From Pseudomonas guariconensis (GTDB lineage: Bacteria > Pseudomonadota > Gammaproteobacteria > Pseudomonadales > Pseudomonadaceae): a stretch of 64,000 nucleotides of DNA. The stretch covers positions 1 to 64,000 of the forward strand of contig NZ_FMYX01000012.1 in assembly GCF_900102675.1 (NCBI RefSeq), in the 5' to 3' direction. The translations under genes and the position numbers were made by a program. Shown in pieces: positions 34,114-42,566 of this stretch. The notes under the pieces are model-generated. The model searched no databases. It was not told where the DNA came from and was given only the letters and a program-made list of their open reading frames with translations. Each line of letters starts with the position of its first letter. The first letter of the stretch is position 1.

Positions 34114-35413
34114 TCGACTGCGCCCGCTGCTGCTGGGCGCTGCATTGCTGAGTGGCGCGGTGCATGCCGCGGTACAACCTCTGGACCGCGTGGTGGCCAT
34201 CGTCGACAACGACGTGGTCATGCAAAGCCAACTGGATCAACGCATCCGCGAAGTGCAGCAGACCATCGCCAAGCGCGGCGGCGGCGTGCCCCCGGCCGGA
34301 GCCCTGGAGCAGCAAGTGCTGGAGCGCCTGATCGTCGAGAATCTGCAACTGCAGATCGGCGAACGTTCGGGCATCCGCATCACTGACGAAGAGCTCAACC
34401 AGGCCATCGGTACCATTGCCCAGCGCAACGGCATGAGCCTCGATCAGTTCCGTGCCGCCCTGGCCCACGATGGCCTGTCGTTCGACGACGCCCGTGACCA
34501 GGTCAAGCGCGAGATGATCATCAGCCGCGTGCGCCAACGCCGTGTGGCCGAGCGTATCCAGGTCTCCGAACAGGAAGTGAAGAACTACCTCAACTCCGAC
34601 CTGGGCAAGATGCAACTGTCGGAAGAGTACCGCCTGGCCAACATCCTGATCCCGACCCCGGAAAGCGCCAACTCCGAGGCAATCCAGGCGGCCGCCCGCC
34701 AAGCCGGTGACGTTTACCAGCAGCTCAAGCAAGGTGCGGACTTCGGCCAGATGGCCATCGCCCGCTCCGCCAGCGAGAACGCCCTGGAAGGCGGTGAGAT
34801 GGGCTGGCGTAAAGCCGGCCAACTGCCGCCTGATTTCGCCAAGATGTTGAGCAGCATGGCCGACGGCGATATCACCCAGCCAATCCGCATCCCCAACGGC
34901 TTCATTATCCTCAAGCTCGAGGAAAAGCGTGGCGGCAATGCCAGCGTGCTGCGTGACGAAGTCCATGTTCGCCATATCCTGATCAAGCCAAGCGAGATCC
35001 GCAGCGATGCGGCCACCGAGCAACTGGCCGAGCGCCTGTATGAGCGCATCAAGAACGGCGAAGACTTCGGCGAGCTGGCCAAGAGCTTCTCGGAAGACCC
35101 AGGTTCGGCCCTCAACGGTGGCGACCTCAACTGGGTTGACCCCAACAGCCTGGTGCCGGAGTTCCGCGAACAGATGGCCAACGCCCCCCAGGGCGAAGTG
35201 ACCCGTCCGTTCCGTACCCAGTACGGCTGGCACGTACTGGAAGTGCTGGGCCGCCGCGCTACCGACAGCACCGAGCAAGCGCGTGAACAGCAGGCCCTGA
35301 GTGTGCTGCGCAACCGTAAGTACGATGAAGAGCTGCAGACTTGGCTGCGTCAGATCCGCGACGAAGCCTACGTTGAAATCAAGCTGCCTGGCGCCGACCA
35401 GGCCGCCCAGTGA
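34094..35413 (+). CDS. surA: periplasmic chaperone/peptidyl-prolyl isomerase SurA
   Basis: 439 aa. It escorts outer-membrane proteins, including LptD, through the periplasm. A signal peptide (to about 21, ending VHA) precedes the SurA N-domain and two parvulin domains; the second begins VHVRHILIKPSE. The start is a GTG at 34094 inside the last 20 bases of lptD, with an AAGGTTA-like site just upstream. An open frame extending further into lptD has no family match. Its stop overlaps the pdxA start by 4 bases. Confidence 0.95.
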   Translation: MKTKLIDRLRPLLLGAALLSGAVHAAVQPLDRVVAIVDNDVVMQSQLDQRIREVQQTIAKRGGGVPPAGALEQQVLERLIVENLQLQIGERSGIRITDEELNQAIGTIAQRNGMSLDQFRAALAHDGLSFDDARDQVKREMIISRVRQRRVAERIQVSEQEVKNYLNSDLGKMQLSEEYRLANILIPTPESANSEAIQAAARQAGDVYQQLKQGADFGQMAIARSASENALEGGEMGWRKAGQLPPDFAKMLSSMADGDITQPIRIPNGFIILKLEEKRGGNASVLRDEVHVRHILIKPSEIRSDAATEQLAERLYERIKNGEDFGELAKSFSEDPGSALNGGDLNWVDPNSLVPEFREQMANAPQGEVTRPFRTQYGWHVLEVLGRRATDSTEQAREQQALSVLRNRKYDEELQTWLRQIRDEAYVEIKLPGADQAAQ

Positions 35414-36399
35414 AGCCCCTGCGCTTCGCCGTCACGCCCGGCGAGCCGGCCGGCATAGGCCCAGACCTGTGCCTGCTGCTGGCCGCCGAGGCTCAGCCTC
35501 ATCCCTTGATCGCCATCACCAGCCGTGACCTGCTCGCCGAGCGGGCCACGCAGCTGGGGCTGGCTGTCAATCTGCTACCGGTCATCCAAGGCGCCTGGCC
35601 CGACCAACCCGCCCCCGCCGGCAGCCTGTATGTCTGGGATACGCCATTGGCCACCCCGGTTGTACCCGGGCAGTTGGACAAGGCTAATGCCGCGTTCGTG
35701 CTGCAGACCTTGACCCGCGCTGGCCAAGGCTGTCTGGATGGGCATTTCGCCGGCATGATCACCGCACCGGTGCACAAGGGCGTGATCAATGAAAGCGGCA
35801 TCGCTTTCTCCGGCCATACCGAATTTTTGGCTGACCTTACCCACACCAACCAGGTGGTGATGATGCTGGCCACCCATGGATTGCGCGTGGCGCTGGTGAC
35901 TACCCACCTGCCCCTACGTGACGTCGCCGACGCCATCACCGACGAGCGCCTGGAGCGGGTCACGCGGATCCTGCATGCCGACCTGCGCGACAAGTTCGGT
36001 ATCGCCCAGCCCCGCATCCTGGTTTGCGGTCTCAACCCGCATGCCGGCGAAGGCGGTCACCTGGGCCGCGAAGAAATCGACATCATCGAGCCCGCCTTGC
36101 AGCGCCTACGCAGCCAAGGCATGGACCTGCGTGGTCCGCTACCGGCCGATACCCTGTTTACCCCCAAATATCTGGAGCACTGCGATGCGGTGCTGGCGAT
36201 GTACCACGACCAGGGCCTGCCGGTACTCAAGTACAAAGGCTTTGGCGCCGCAGTCAACGTGACCTTGGGCTTGCCGATCATCCGCACGTCGGTCGACCAC
36301 GGCACCGCCCTGGACCTGGCTGGCACCGGCAAAGTCGACACCGGCAGCCTGCGTGTCGCCCTGGAAACCGCCTACCAGATGGCCGAGAACCGACCATGA
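35410..36399 (+). CDS. pdxA: 4-hydroxythreonine-4-phosphate dehydrogenase
   Basis: 329 aa. NAD-dependent step of pyridoxal-phosphate synthesis. It starts with the conserved VTPGEPAGIGPDL, then TAPVHKGVINESGI and the metal-binding HTEFLA; CGLNPHAGEGG and YHDQGLPVLKY complete the family pattern. It overlaps surA by 4 bases and rsmA by 4 bases, so translation of the block is coupled. The surA-pdxA-rsmA-apaGH order is widely conserved in gammaproteobacteria. Confidence 0.97.
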   Translation: MKPLRFAVTPGEPAGIGPDLCLLLAAEAQPHPLIAITSRDLLAERATQLGLAVNLLPVIQGAWPDQPAPAGSLYVWDTPLATPVVPGQLDKANAAFVLQTLTRAGQGCLDGHFAGMITAPVHKGVINESGIAFSGHTEFLADLTHTNQVVMMLATHGLRVALVTTHLPLRDVADAITDERLERVTRILHADLRDKFGIAQPRILVCGLNPHAGEGGHLGREEIDIIEPALQRLRSQGMDLRGPLPADTLFTPKYLEHCDAVLAMYHDQGLPVLKYKGFGAAVNVTLGLPIIRTSVDHGTALDLAGTGKVDTGSLRVALETAYQMAENRP

Positions 36400-37202
36400 C
36401 CGAGCAATACCAACACCGGGCGCGCAAGCGCTTCGGCCAGAACTTCCTGCACGACGCCGGCATCATCGACCGCATCCTGCGTGCCATCAATGCCAAACCC
36501 GGCGAGCATCTGCTGGAAATCGGCCCGGGCCAAGGCGCCCTGACCGAAGGCCTGCTGGGCAGCGGCGCCCAACTGGACGTCGTCGAGCTGGACAAGGACC
36601 TTGTGCCGATTCTCCAGCACAAGTTTGCAGACCGGGACAACTTCCGCCTGCACCAGGGCGATGCCTTGAAGTTCGACTTCAATCAGTTGGGCGTGCCTGA
36701 GCGCAGCCTCAAGGTGGTGGGCAACCTGCCCTACAACATCTCCACCCCGCTGATCTTCCACCTCTTGGAACACGCCAACCTGATCCGCGACATGCACTTC
36801 ATGCTGCAAAAGGAAGTGGTCGAGCGTTTGGCCGCCGGCCCAGGAGGCGGCGACTGGGGCCGCCTGTCGATCATGGTGCAGTACCACTGCCGCGTGGAAC
36901 ACTTGTTCAACGTCGGCCCTGGCGCCTTCAACCCGCCGCCGAAAGTGGACTCAGCCATCGTCCGCCTGGTTCCGCATGAAACCCTGCCGCACCCGGCCAA
37001 GGATCCACGCCTGCTAGAACGCATCGTGCGCGAGGCCTTCAACCAGCGTCGCAAGACCCTTCGCAACACCCTTAAAGGGCTGCTCGACAGCCAGGCCATC
37101 GAGGCAGCGGGTGTCGATGGCAGCCTGCGTCCAGAACAACTGGATCTCGCGGCGTTCGTACGCCTGGCCGACAAGCTGGCCGAGCAGCCAAGCGCCAGCT
37201 AA
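36396..37202 (+). CDS. rsmA: 16S rRNA dimethyladenosine transferase
   Basis: 268 aa. It dimethylates two adjacent adenosines near the 3' end of 16S rRNA late in 30S assembly. RKRFGQNFLHD (9-19), the SAM loop EIGPGQGALTEGLL and the catalytic NLPYNIS are clear. The start lies within the pdxA stop (ATGA overlap). After the stop, a GC-rich 12-bp hairpin (37221-37254) separates it from apaG. Confidence 0.97.
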   Translation: MTEQYQHRARKRFGQNFLHDAGIIDRILRAINAKPGEHLLEIGPGQGALTEGLLGSGAQLDVVELDKDLVPILQHKFADRDNFRLHQGDALKFDFNQLGVPERSLKVVGNLPYNISTPLIFHLLEHANLIRDMHFMLQKEVVERLAAGPGGGDWGRLSIMVQYHCRVEHLFNVGPGAFNPPPKVDSAIVRLVPHETLPHPAKDPRLLERIVREAFNQRRKTLRNTLKGLLDSQAIEAAGVDGSLRPEQLDLAAFVRLADKLAEQPSAS

Positions 37203-37220
37203 GCACACGCCATTGGTGTG

Positions 37221-37254
37221 GCCCCATCGCGCAGACAAACCCGCGATGGGGCCG
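37221..37254. terminator. 12-bp hairpin after rsmA
   Basis: GGCCCCATCGCG (37221-37232) pairs perfectly with CGCGATGGGGCC (37243-37254). The next bases are not T-rich, so this may be an RNA-stabilising or REP-like structure instead of a true terminator. Confidence 0.45.
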
Positions 37255-37362
37255 ATAATGTCTACAAGCGACGCCAGGCCCTGCATAACTGGCCTCAAGC
37301 CCCGTCCATGGCCTAGACTGCAACCATTGCAGTATTTGCGTCCGCTCGTCCAAGGCCTTTGC

Positions 37363-37743
37363 ATGTCAGACCCCCGCTATCAGATCGACGTCAGCGTCGT
37401 GACCCGTTACCTCAAAGAACAATCCGATCCCGACAACGACCGCTTTGCCTTCGCCTACACCATCACTGTGCAAAACAACGGCACGCTCAAGGCCCGCCTG
37501 GTCTCACGCCACTGGCTGATCACCAACGGTGACGGGGAAGTCGAAGAGGTTCGCGGGGCGGGTGTGGTCGGCCAGCAACCGCTCATCGAGCCAGGCGACA
37601 GCCACACCTACAGCAGCGGCGCGGTGCTCACGACCCGTGTCGGTACCATGCAGGGCAGCTACCAGATGTTCGCCGAGGACGGCAAACACTTCGATGCGCC
37701 TATCGCGCCGTTCCGCCTGGCCGTGCCTGGAGCATTGCACTGA
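37363..37743 (+). CDS. apaG: ApaG-domain protein
   Basis: 126 aa of the ApaG fold, a small immunoglobulin-like beta protein with a Gly-rich loop. The characteristic RHWLITNGDGEVEEVRG and GTMQGSYQM stretches are present. Its biochemical role is uncertain; ApaG binds pyrophosphate-type ligands and accompanies apaH. The stop overlaps the apaH ATG by one base (TGATG). The chosen start has family-standard length; an open frame further upstream crosses the hairpin. Confidence 0.94.
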   Translation: MSDPRYQIDVSVVTRYLKEQSDPDNDRFAFAYTITVQNNGTLKARLVSRHWLITNGDGEVEEVRGAGVVGQQPLIEPGDSHTYSSGAVLTTRVGTMQGSYQMFAEDGKHFDAPIAPFRLAVPGALH

Positions 37744-38582
37744 TGGCGGTGTACGCGGTCGGCGACCTGCAGGGCTGCCTGCAGCCGCTCAAGTGCTTGC
37801 TCGAACGCGTGCACTTCAACCCCGCCGTGGACCGCCTGTGGCTGGTAGGCGACTTGGTCAACCGCGGCCCCGAGTCCCTCGAGACCCTGCGCTTTCTGTA
37901 TTCGATCCGCCAGTCGCTGGTGTGTGTGCTGGGCAACCATGACCTGCATCTGCTGGCAGCCTGGTACAACGTCGAGCGCTTGAAGAAGAGCGACACCCTG
38001 CGCGAGATCATCGAAGCACCAGACGCCGACCAGCTGTTCGACTGGCTGCGCCAGCAGAAGCTGCTGCACTATGACGAGGCACGCGGTATCGCCATGGTCC
38101 ACGCCGGCATCCCGCCCCAGTGGACCCTGGGCAAGGCGCTCGAACTGGCGGCCGAAGTGGAGGAAGTGCTGCGCGACGACACTCGCCTGCAGCTCTTTCT
38201 CGATGGCATGTACGGCAACGAGCCGAACAAATGGAGCAAGAACCTGACCGGCGTCGAACGCCTGCGGGTCATCACCAACTATTTCACCCGCATGCGCTTT
38301 TGCACTGCCGAGGGCAAGCTCGACCTCAAGAGCAAGGAAGGCCTGGACAGCGCCCCCAAGGGCTATAAGCCCTGGTTCGCCCACAAGGACCGCCGCTCAC
38401 GTCATGTGAAGATCCTCTTCGGCCACTGGGCCGCCCTGGAAGGTCGTGTCGATGTCCCCGATGTCATCGGCCTGGACACCGGATGCGTCTGGGGTGGCGC
38501 CATGACGCTGTACAACGTAGACAGCGGCGAATTCCACCGCTGCGAGTGCGCCGACGATGGCACCCCACGCCAATCGGCATAA
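37743..38582 (+). CDS. apaH: diadenosine tetraphosphatase (symmetrical)
   Basis: 279-aa metallophosphatase that splits Ap4A to two ADP, and is also able to remove Np4-type RNA caps in E. coli. The phosphoesterase motifs GDLQGCL (7-13), GDLVNRGPES, GNHD and HAGIPPQW occur in order. It is coupled to apaG by a one-base overlap. It ends 40 bases before glpE, which has its own ribosome-binding site. Confidence 0.96.
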   Translation: MAVYAVGDLQGCLQPLKCLLERVHFNPAVDRLWLVGDLVNRGPESLETLRFLYSIRQSLVCVLGNHDLHLLAAWYNVERLKKSDTLREIIEAPDADQLFDWLRQQKLLHYDEARGIAMVHAGIPPQWTLGKALELAAEVEEVLRDDTRLQLFLDGMYGNEPNKWSKNLTGVERLRVITNYFTRMRFCTAEGKLDLKSKEGLDSAPKGYKPWFAHKDRRSRHVKILFGHWAALEGRVDVPDVIGLDTGCVWGGAMTLYNVDSGEFHRCECADDGTPRQSA

Positions 38583-38622
38583 CCGACTAGACTTAACGAT
38601 CAGCCCCGAAGGAAACCGACCC

Positions 38623-38952
38623 ATGAGCGAATTCAAGCGCATCCCTCCCGAGCAGGCCCTGGCCTTGCGTGAGCAAGGTGCGGTGGTCGTCGACATTCGC
38701 GACCCACAGGCGTTTGCTGCCGGCCATATCAGCGGCGCCACACATCTGGATAACCATTCGGTCGCGGAGTTCATCCGCAATGCCGACCTCGATGCACCGA
38801 CCCTGGTGGTCTGCTACCACGGCAATTCCAGCCAGAGCGCCGCGGCCTATCTGGTGGGCCAGGGCTTTTCCGAGGTGTACAGCCTCGATGGCGGCTTCGA
38901 GCTGTGGCGCAACACCTACCCGGCTGAAACCGCTCAAGGCGGCGCCGAATAA
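38623..38952 (+). CDS. glpE: thiosulfate sulfurtransferase GlpE
   Basis: 109-aa single-domain rhodanese. Active-site C64 is in the loop CYHGNSS, the GlpE-type signature. It transfers sulfur from thiosulfate to cyanide or thiol acceptors. The start MSEFKRIPP has a GAAGGAAA site; the frame upstream overlaps the apaH end. Despite the name it is not near glp genes. A terminator hairpin follows at 38971-38991. Confidence 0.92.
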   Translation: MSEFKRIPPEQALALREQGAVVVDIRDPQAFAAGHISGATHLDNHSVAEFIRNADLDAPTLVVCYHGNSSQSAAAYLVGQGFSEVYSLDGGFELWRNTYPAETAQGGAE

Positions 38953-38970
38953 AATTTTTCATTTTCCCGC

Positions 38971-38991
38971 AGCCCGCGCCACGTGCGGGCT
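38971..38991 (+). terminator. terminator after glpE
   Basis: AGCCCGC/GCGGGCT stem with a 7-base loop, followed by TGGGCCTTTCC. The T tract is weak but the position, 20 bases past the stop, fits the end of the long lptD-to-glpE unit. Confidence 0.55.
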
Positions 38992-39040
38992 TGGGCCTTT
39001 CCTGACGAACGGTCGTGAGTATCTTCTCGGCCTCGCGCCC

Positions 39041-39070
39041 TTGACCTCCCGTATAACCAACTATCCTTAA
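39041..39070 (+). promoter_or_regulatory. prkA promoter candidate (sigma-S-like)
   Basis: The 286-base gap before prkA contains TTGACC (39041-39046) and CTATCCTTAA (39061-39070). The latter is close to the CTATACT-type -10 favoured by RpoS. The E. coli orthologue operon yeaGH is RpoS-dependent, which fits, but spacing (14 bases) is short. Confidence 0.4.
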
Positions 39071-39238
39071 GCCCAGGCCATCCAAAAAAGGGGAGAGCCG
39101 GTACACCGGCGTGCGGGTCATCGGTAGCGTTTCTACGGGTGTTCTGGGGGGTATACAGCAATCGGCCAGCCCGGTTGCATGCCAGCATCATGCTGACTGA
39201 TCCGGCGTCGGCTCCAACGTATCGAGCGAGGTGACGTC

Positions 39239-41161
39239 ATGAGCATTTTTAGCCACTTCCAACAACGTTTCGAGTCAACCCGCCAGGAAGAATTCTCGCT
39301 GCAGGAGTACCTCGAGCTGTGCAAAGAGGATCGCAGTGCCTATGCATCGGCGGCCGAACGGCTGTTGCTGGCCATAGGCGAACCAGAGCTGGTCGATACC
39401 TCAACGAATTCCAGGCTGTCGCGAATCTTCTCCAACAAGGTAATAAGGCGCTATCCGGCCTTTGCCGACTTCCACGGCATGGAAGAATGCATCGACCAGA
39501 TCGTCTCGTACTTCCGCCATGCCGCACAGGGCCTGGAAGAGAAGAAACAGATCCTGTACCTGCTGGGCCCGGTGGGTGGCGGCAAATCGTCCCTGGCCGA
39601 GAAGCTCAAGCAGCTTATGGAGAAGGTCCCTTTCTACGCCATCAAGGGCTCCCCGGTGTTCGAATCGCCCCTGGGGCTGTTCAATGCCAGCGAAGACGGC
39701 GCCATTCTTGAAGAAGAATTCGGCATCCCGCGCCGCTACTTGAACACCATCATGTCCCCGTGGGCCACCAAGCGCCTGCAGGAGTTCGGCGGCGACATCT
39801 CCAAGTTCCGGGTGGTCAAGCTCTATCCTTCCATCCTCAACCAGATCGCCATCGCCAAGACCGAACCAGGCGATGAGAACAACCAGGACATTTCCGCCTT
39901 GGTCGGCAAGGTGGATATCCGCAAGCTCGAGGAATTCCCGCAGAACGACGCCGACGCCTACAGTTACTCGGGCGCGCTGTGCCGGGCCAACCAGGGCCTG
40001 ATGGAGTTCGTCGAGATGTTCAAGGCGCCGATCAAGGTCCTGCACCCGCTGCTCACCGCCACCCAGGAAGGCAACTACAACAGCACCGAAGGCCTCGGAG
40101 CGATCCCCTACTCCGGGATTCTGCTGGCCCACTCCAACGAATCGGAATGGCACACCTTCCGCAACAACAAGAATAACGAGGCGTTCATCGACCGGATCTA
40201 CATCGTCAAGGTGCCGTACTGCCTGCGTGTCAGCGACGAAGTGAAGATCTACGACAAACTGTTGATCAACAGCTCGCTGGCCAAGGCCCACTGCGCACCG
40301 GACACCCTCAAGATGCTCGCGCAGTTCACCGTGCTGTCGCGCTTGAAGGAGCCGGAGAACTCCAACATCTACTCGAAGATGCGCGTCTACGACGGTGAGA
40401 ATCTCAAGGACACCGATCCGAAGGCCAAGTCGATCCAGGAATACCGCGACGCCGCCGGTGTCGATGAAGGCATGAACGGCCTGTCGACCCGCTTCGCCTT
40501 CAAGATCCTCTCCAAGGTGTTCAACTTCGATCCGCATGAAATCGCCGCCAACCCGGTGCACCTGCTCTATGTGCTCGAACAGCAGATCGAACAGGAGCAG
40601 TTCCCTGCCGAAGTACGCGAGCGTTACCTGCGTTACCTCAAGGAATACCTGGCTCCCCGCTACATCGAGTTCATCGGCAAGGAGATCCAGACCGCTTATC
40701 TGGAGTCCTACAGCGAATACGGCCAGAACATCTTCGACCGCTACGTGCTGTACGCCGACTTCTGGATCCAGGACCAGGAGTACCGCGACCCGGAAACCGG
40801 CGAGATCCTCAACCGCATTGCCCTCAACGAAGAGCTGGAGAAGATCGAGAAGCCGGCCGGGATCAGCAACCCGAAAGATTTCCGCAACGAGATCGTCAAC
40901 TTCGTGCTGCGGGCGCGAGCCAACAACAACGGCAAGAACCCCAGCTGGCTGAGCTACGAGAAGCTGCGCGTGGTGATCGAGAAGAAAATGTTCTCCAACA
41001 CCGAAGACCTGCTGCCGGTCATCAGCTTCAACGCCAAGGCCAGCAAGGAGGATCAACAGAAACACAACGACTTCGTCACCCGGATGGTGGAGCGTGGCTA
41101 CACCGACAAACAGGTTCGCCTGCTGTCGGAATGGTATCTGCGGGTCAGGAAATCGCAATAA
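39239..41161 (+). CDS. prkA: PrkA-family serine protein kinase
   Basis: 640-aa AAA+-like protein kinase, orthologous to E. coli YeaG. The Walker A loop GPVGGGKSS (110-118) lies in the N-terminal AAA domain; a C-terminal PrkA kinase-like region follows. YeaG is linked to nitrogen starvation and stationary-phase stress in E. coli, with poorly known targets. The ATG is preceded by GCGAGGTGACGTC. It is the first gene of the conserved prkA-yeaH-spoVR trio, separated from yeaH by an inverted-repeat element. Confidence 0.94.
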   Translation: MSIFSHFQQRFESTRQEEFSLQEYLELCKEDRSAYASAAERLLLAIGEPELVDTSTNSRLSRIFSNKVIRRYPAFADFHGMEECIDQIVSYFRHAAQGLEEKKQILYLLGPVGGGKSSLAEKLKQLMEKVPFYAIKGSPVFESPLGLFNASEDGAILEEEFGIPRRYLNTIMSPWATKRLQEFGGDISKFRVVKLYPSILNQIAIAKTEPGDENNQDISALVGKVDIRKLEEFPQNDADAYSYSGALCRANQGLMEFVEMFKAPIKVLHPLLTATQEGNYNSTEGLGAIPYSGILLAHSNESEWHTFRNNKNNEAFIDRIYIVKVPYCLRVSDEVKIYDKLLINSSLAKAHCAPDTLKMLAQFTVLSRLKEPENSNIYSKMRVYDGENLKDTDPKAKSIQEYRDAAGVDEGMNGLSTRFAFKILSKVFNFDPHEIAANPVHLLYVLEQQIEQEQFPAEVRERYLRYLKEYLAPRYIEFIGKEIQTAYLESYSEYGQNIFDRYVLYADFWIQDQEYRDPETGEILNRIALNEELEKIEKPAGISNPKDFRNEIVNFVLRARANNNGKNPSWLSYEKLRVVIEKKMFSNTEDLLPVISFNAKASKEDQQKHNDFVTRMVERGYTDKQVRLLSEWYLRVRKSQ

Positions 41162-41162
41162 A

Positions 41163-41272
41163 GCGGCAAGCGACAAGCCGCAAGCTGCAAGCTGTCCGGC
41201 GCCAGGCGACGTCTCGCGCCACAGCTTGCAGCAGCGGTGGCTGCTCATTCTTGCAGCTTGAGGCTTGCAGCT
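41163..41272. repeat. inverted repeat, GCTTGCAGCTT family
   Basis: GCTGCAAGCTGT (41184-41195) pairs perfectly with ACAGCTTGCAGC (41221-41232), flanked by further CTTGCAGCTTGAGGCTTGCAGC copies. This is the same motif family as at 4858-4930. It fills the gap between prkA and yeaH and could lower downstream expression or stabilise the prkA mRNA. Confidence 0.65.
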
Positions 41273-41294
41273 GCATCCAGTCACCGGAGGGACC

Positions 41295-42566
41295 ATGAGC
41301 TACGTAATCGACCGACGCCTGAACGGCAAGAACAAGAGCACGGTCAACCGCCAACGCTTCTTGCGGCGGTACCGTGAGCACATCAAGAAAGCCGTCGAAG
41401 AGGCCGTGAGCCGCCGCTCCATCATGGACATGGAGCATGGCGAGCAGATCAGCATTCCGGGTCGTGATATCGACGAACCCGTGCTGCACCATGGTCGTGG
41501 CGGCAAACAGACCATCATCCACCCCGGCAACAAAGAGTTCACCGCAGGCGAGCATATCCCCCGGCCACAGGGTGGCGGAGGGGGTGGCGGCCGCGGCAAG
41601 GCCGGCAATTCCGGGGAGGGCATGGATGATTTCGTGTTCCAGATCACCCAGGAAGAATTCCTCGAATTCATGTTCGAGGACCTGGAACTGCCTAACCTGG
41701 TCAAGCGTCACCTGACCGGCGCCGACACCTTCAAGACCGTGCGTGCAGGCATCGCCAACGAAGGTAACCCCTCGCGCATCAACATTGTCCGCACCCTGCG
41801 CTCTGCCCACGCCAGGCGTATTGCCCTGACCGGCAGCAGCCGTGCCCTGCTACGCGAGGCCCAGGCTGAGCTCGCCCGCCTCAAGGTCGAGGAGCCGGAC
41901 AATTTCACCGATATCCAGGCCACCGAGGCCGAGATTGAACGCCTCAAGGCACGCATCAACCGCCTGCCCTTCCTCGACACTTTCGACCTCAAGTACAACC
42001 TGCTGGTCAAGCAGCCCAACCCCAGCTCCAAAGCGGTGATGTTCTGCCTGATGGACGTGTCCGGCTCCATGACCCAGGCCACCAAGGACATCGCCAAACG
42101 GTTTTTCATCCTGCTGTACCTGTTCCTCAAGCGGAACTACGATCGCATCGAGGTGGTATTCATTCGCCACCACACCAGCGCGCGCGAGGTGGACGAAGAA
42201 GAGTTCTTCTACTCCCGTGAAACCGGCGGCACCATTGTTTCCAGCGCACTCAAGCTGATGCAGGAAATCATGGCCGAACGCTACCCGGCCAGCGACTGGA
42301 ACATCTATGCCGCCCAGGCCTCGGACGGCGACAACTGGAACGACGACTCGCCGATCTGCCGCGACATCCTCTCCAAGCAGATCATGCCGCATGTGCAGTA
42401 CTACACTTACGTCGAGATCACCCCTCGCGAACACCAGGCGCTCTGGTATGAATACGAGCGCATCGGCGAGGCTTTCCCAGATACCTTCGCCCAGCAGCAG
42501 TTGGTATCGGCCGGTGATATCTACCCGGTCTTCCGTGAACTCTTCCAGCGCAGGTTAGCCACATGA
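41295..42566 (+). CDS. yeaH: YeaH/YhbH family protein (DUF444)
   Basis: 423 aa. A basic N-terminus (RRLNGKNKSTVNRQRFLRRY) and a Gly-rich stretch near 95-110 (GGGGGGRGKAGNSGEG) precede a von Willebrand A-like domain with a MIDAS-type motif, MDVSGSMTQAT near 253-263. The function is unknown; the gene always accompanies prkA and spoVR. The start MSYVIDRRLN has GGAGGG 6 bases upstream; an open frame 10 codons longer runs into the repeat. It overlaps the next gene by 4 bases. Confidence 0.92.
   Translation: MSYVIDRRLNGKNKSTVNRQRFLRRYREHIKKAVEEAVSRRSIMDMEHGEQISIPGRDIDEPVLHHGRGGKQTIIHPGNKEFTAGEHIPRPQGGGGGGGRGKAGNSGEGMDDFVFQITQEEFLEFMFEDLELPNLVKRHLTGADTFKTVRAGIANEGNPSRINIVRTLRSAHARRIALTGSSRALLREAQAELARLKVEEPDNFTDIQATEAEIERLKARINRLPFLDTFDLKYNLLVKQPNPSSKAVMFCLMDVSGSMTQATKDIAKRFFILLYLFLKRNYDRIEVVFIRHHTSAREVDEEEFFYSRETGGTIVSSALKLMQEIMAERYPASDWNIYAAQASDGDNWNDDSPICRDILSKQIMPHVQYYTYVEITPREHQALWYEYERIGEAFPDTFAQQQLVSAGDIYPVFRELFQRRLAT

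Noticed and set aside
39401..41296. 631-codon open frame antisense to prkA
   Set aside because: PrkA is clearly coding and the antisense frame has no recognisable motif or ribosome-binding site.
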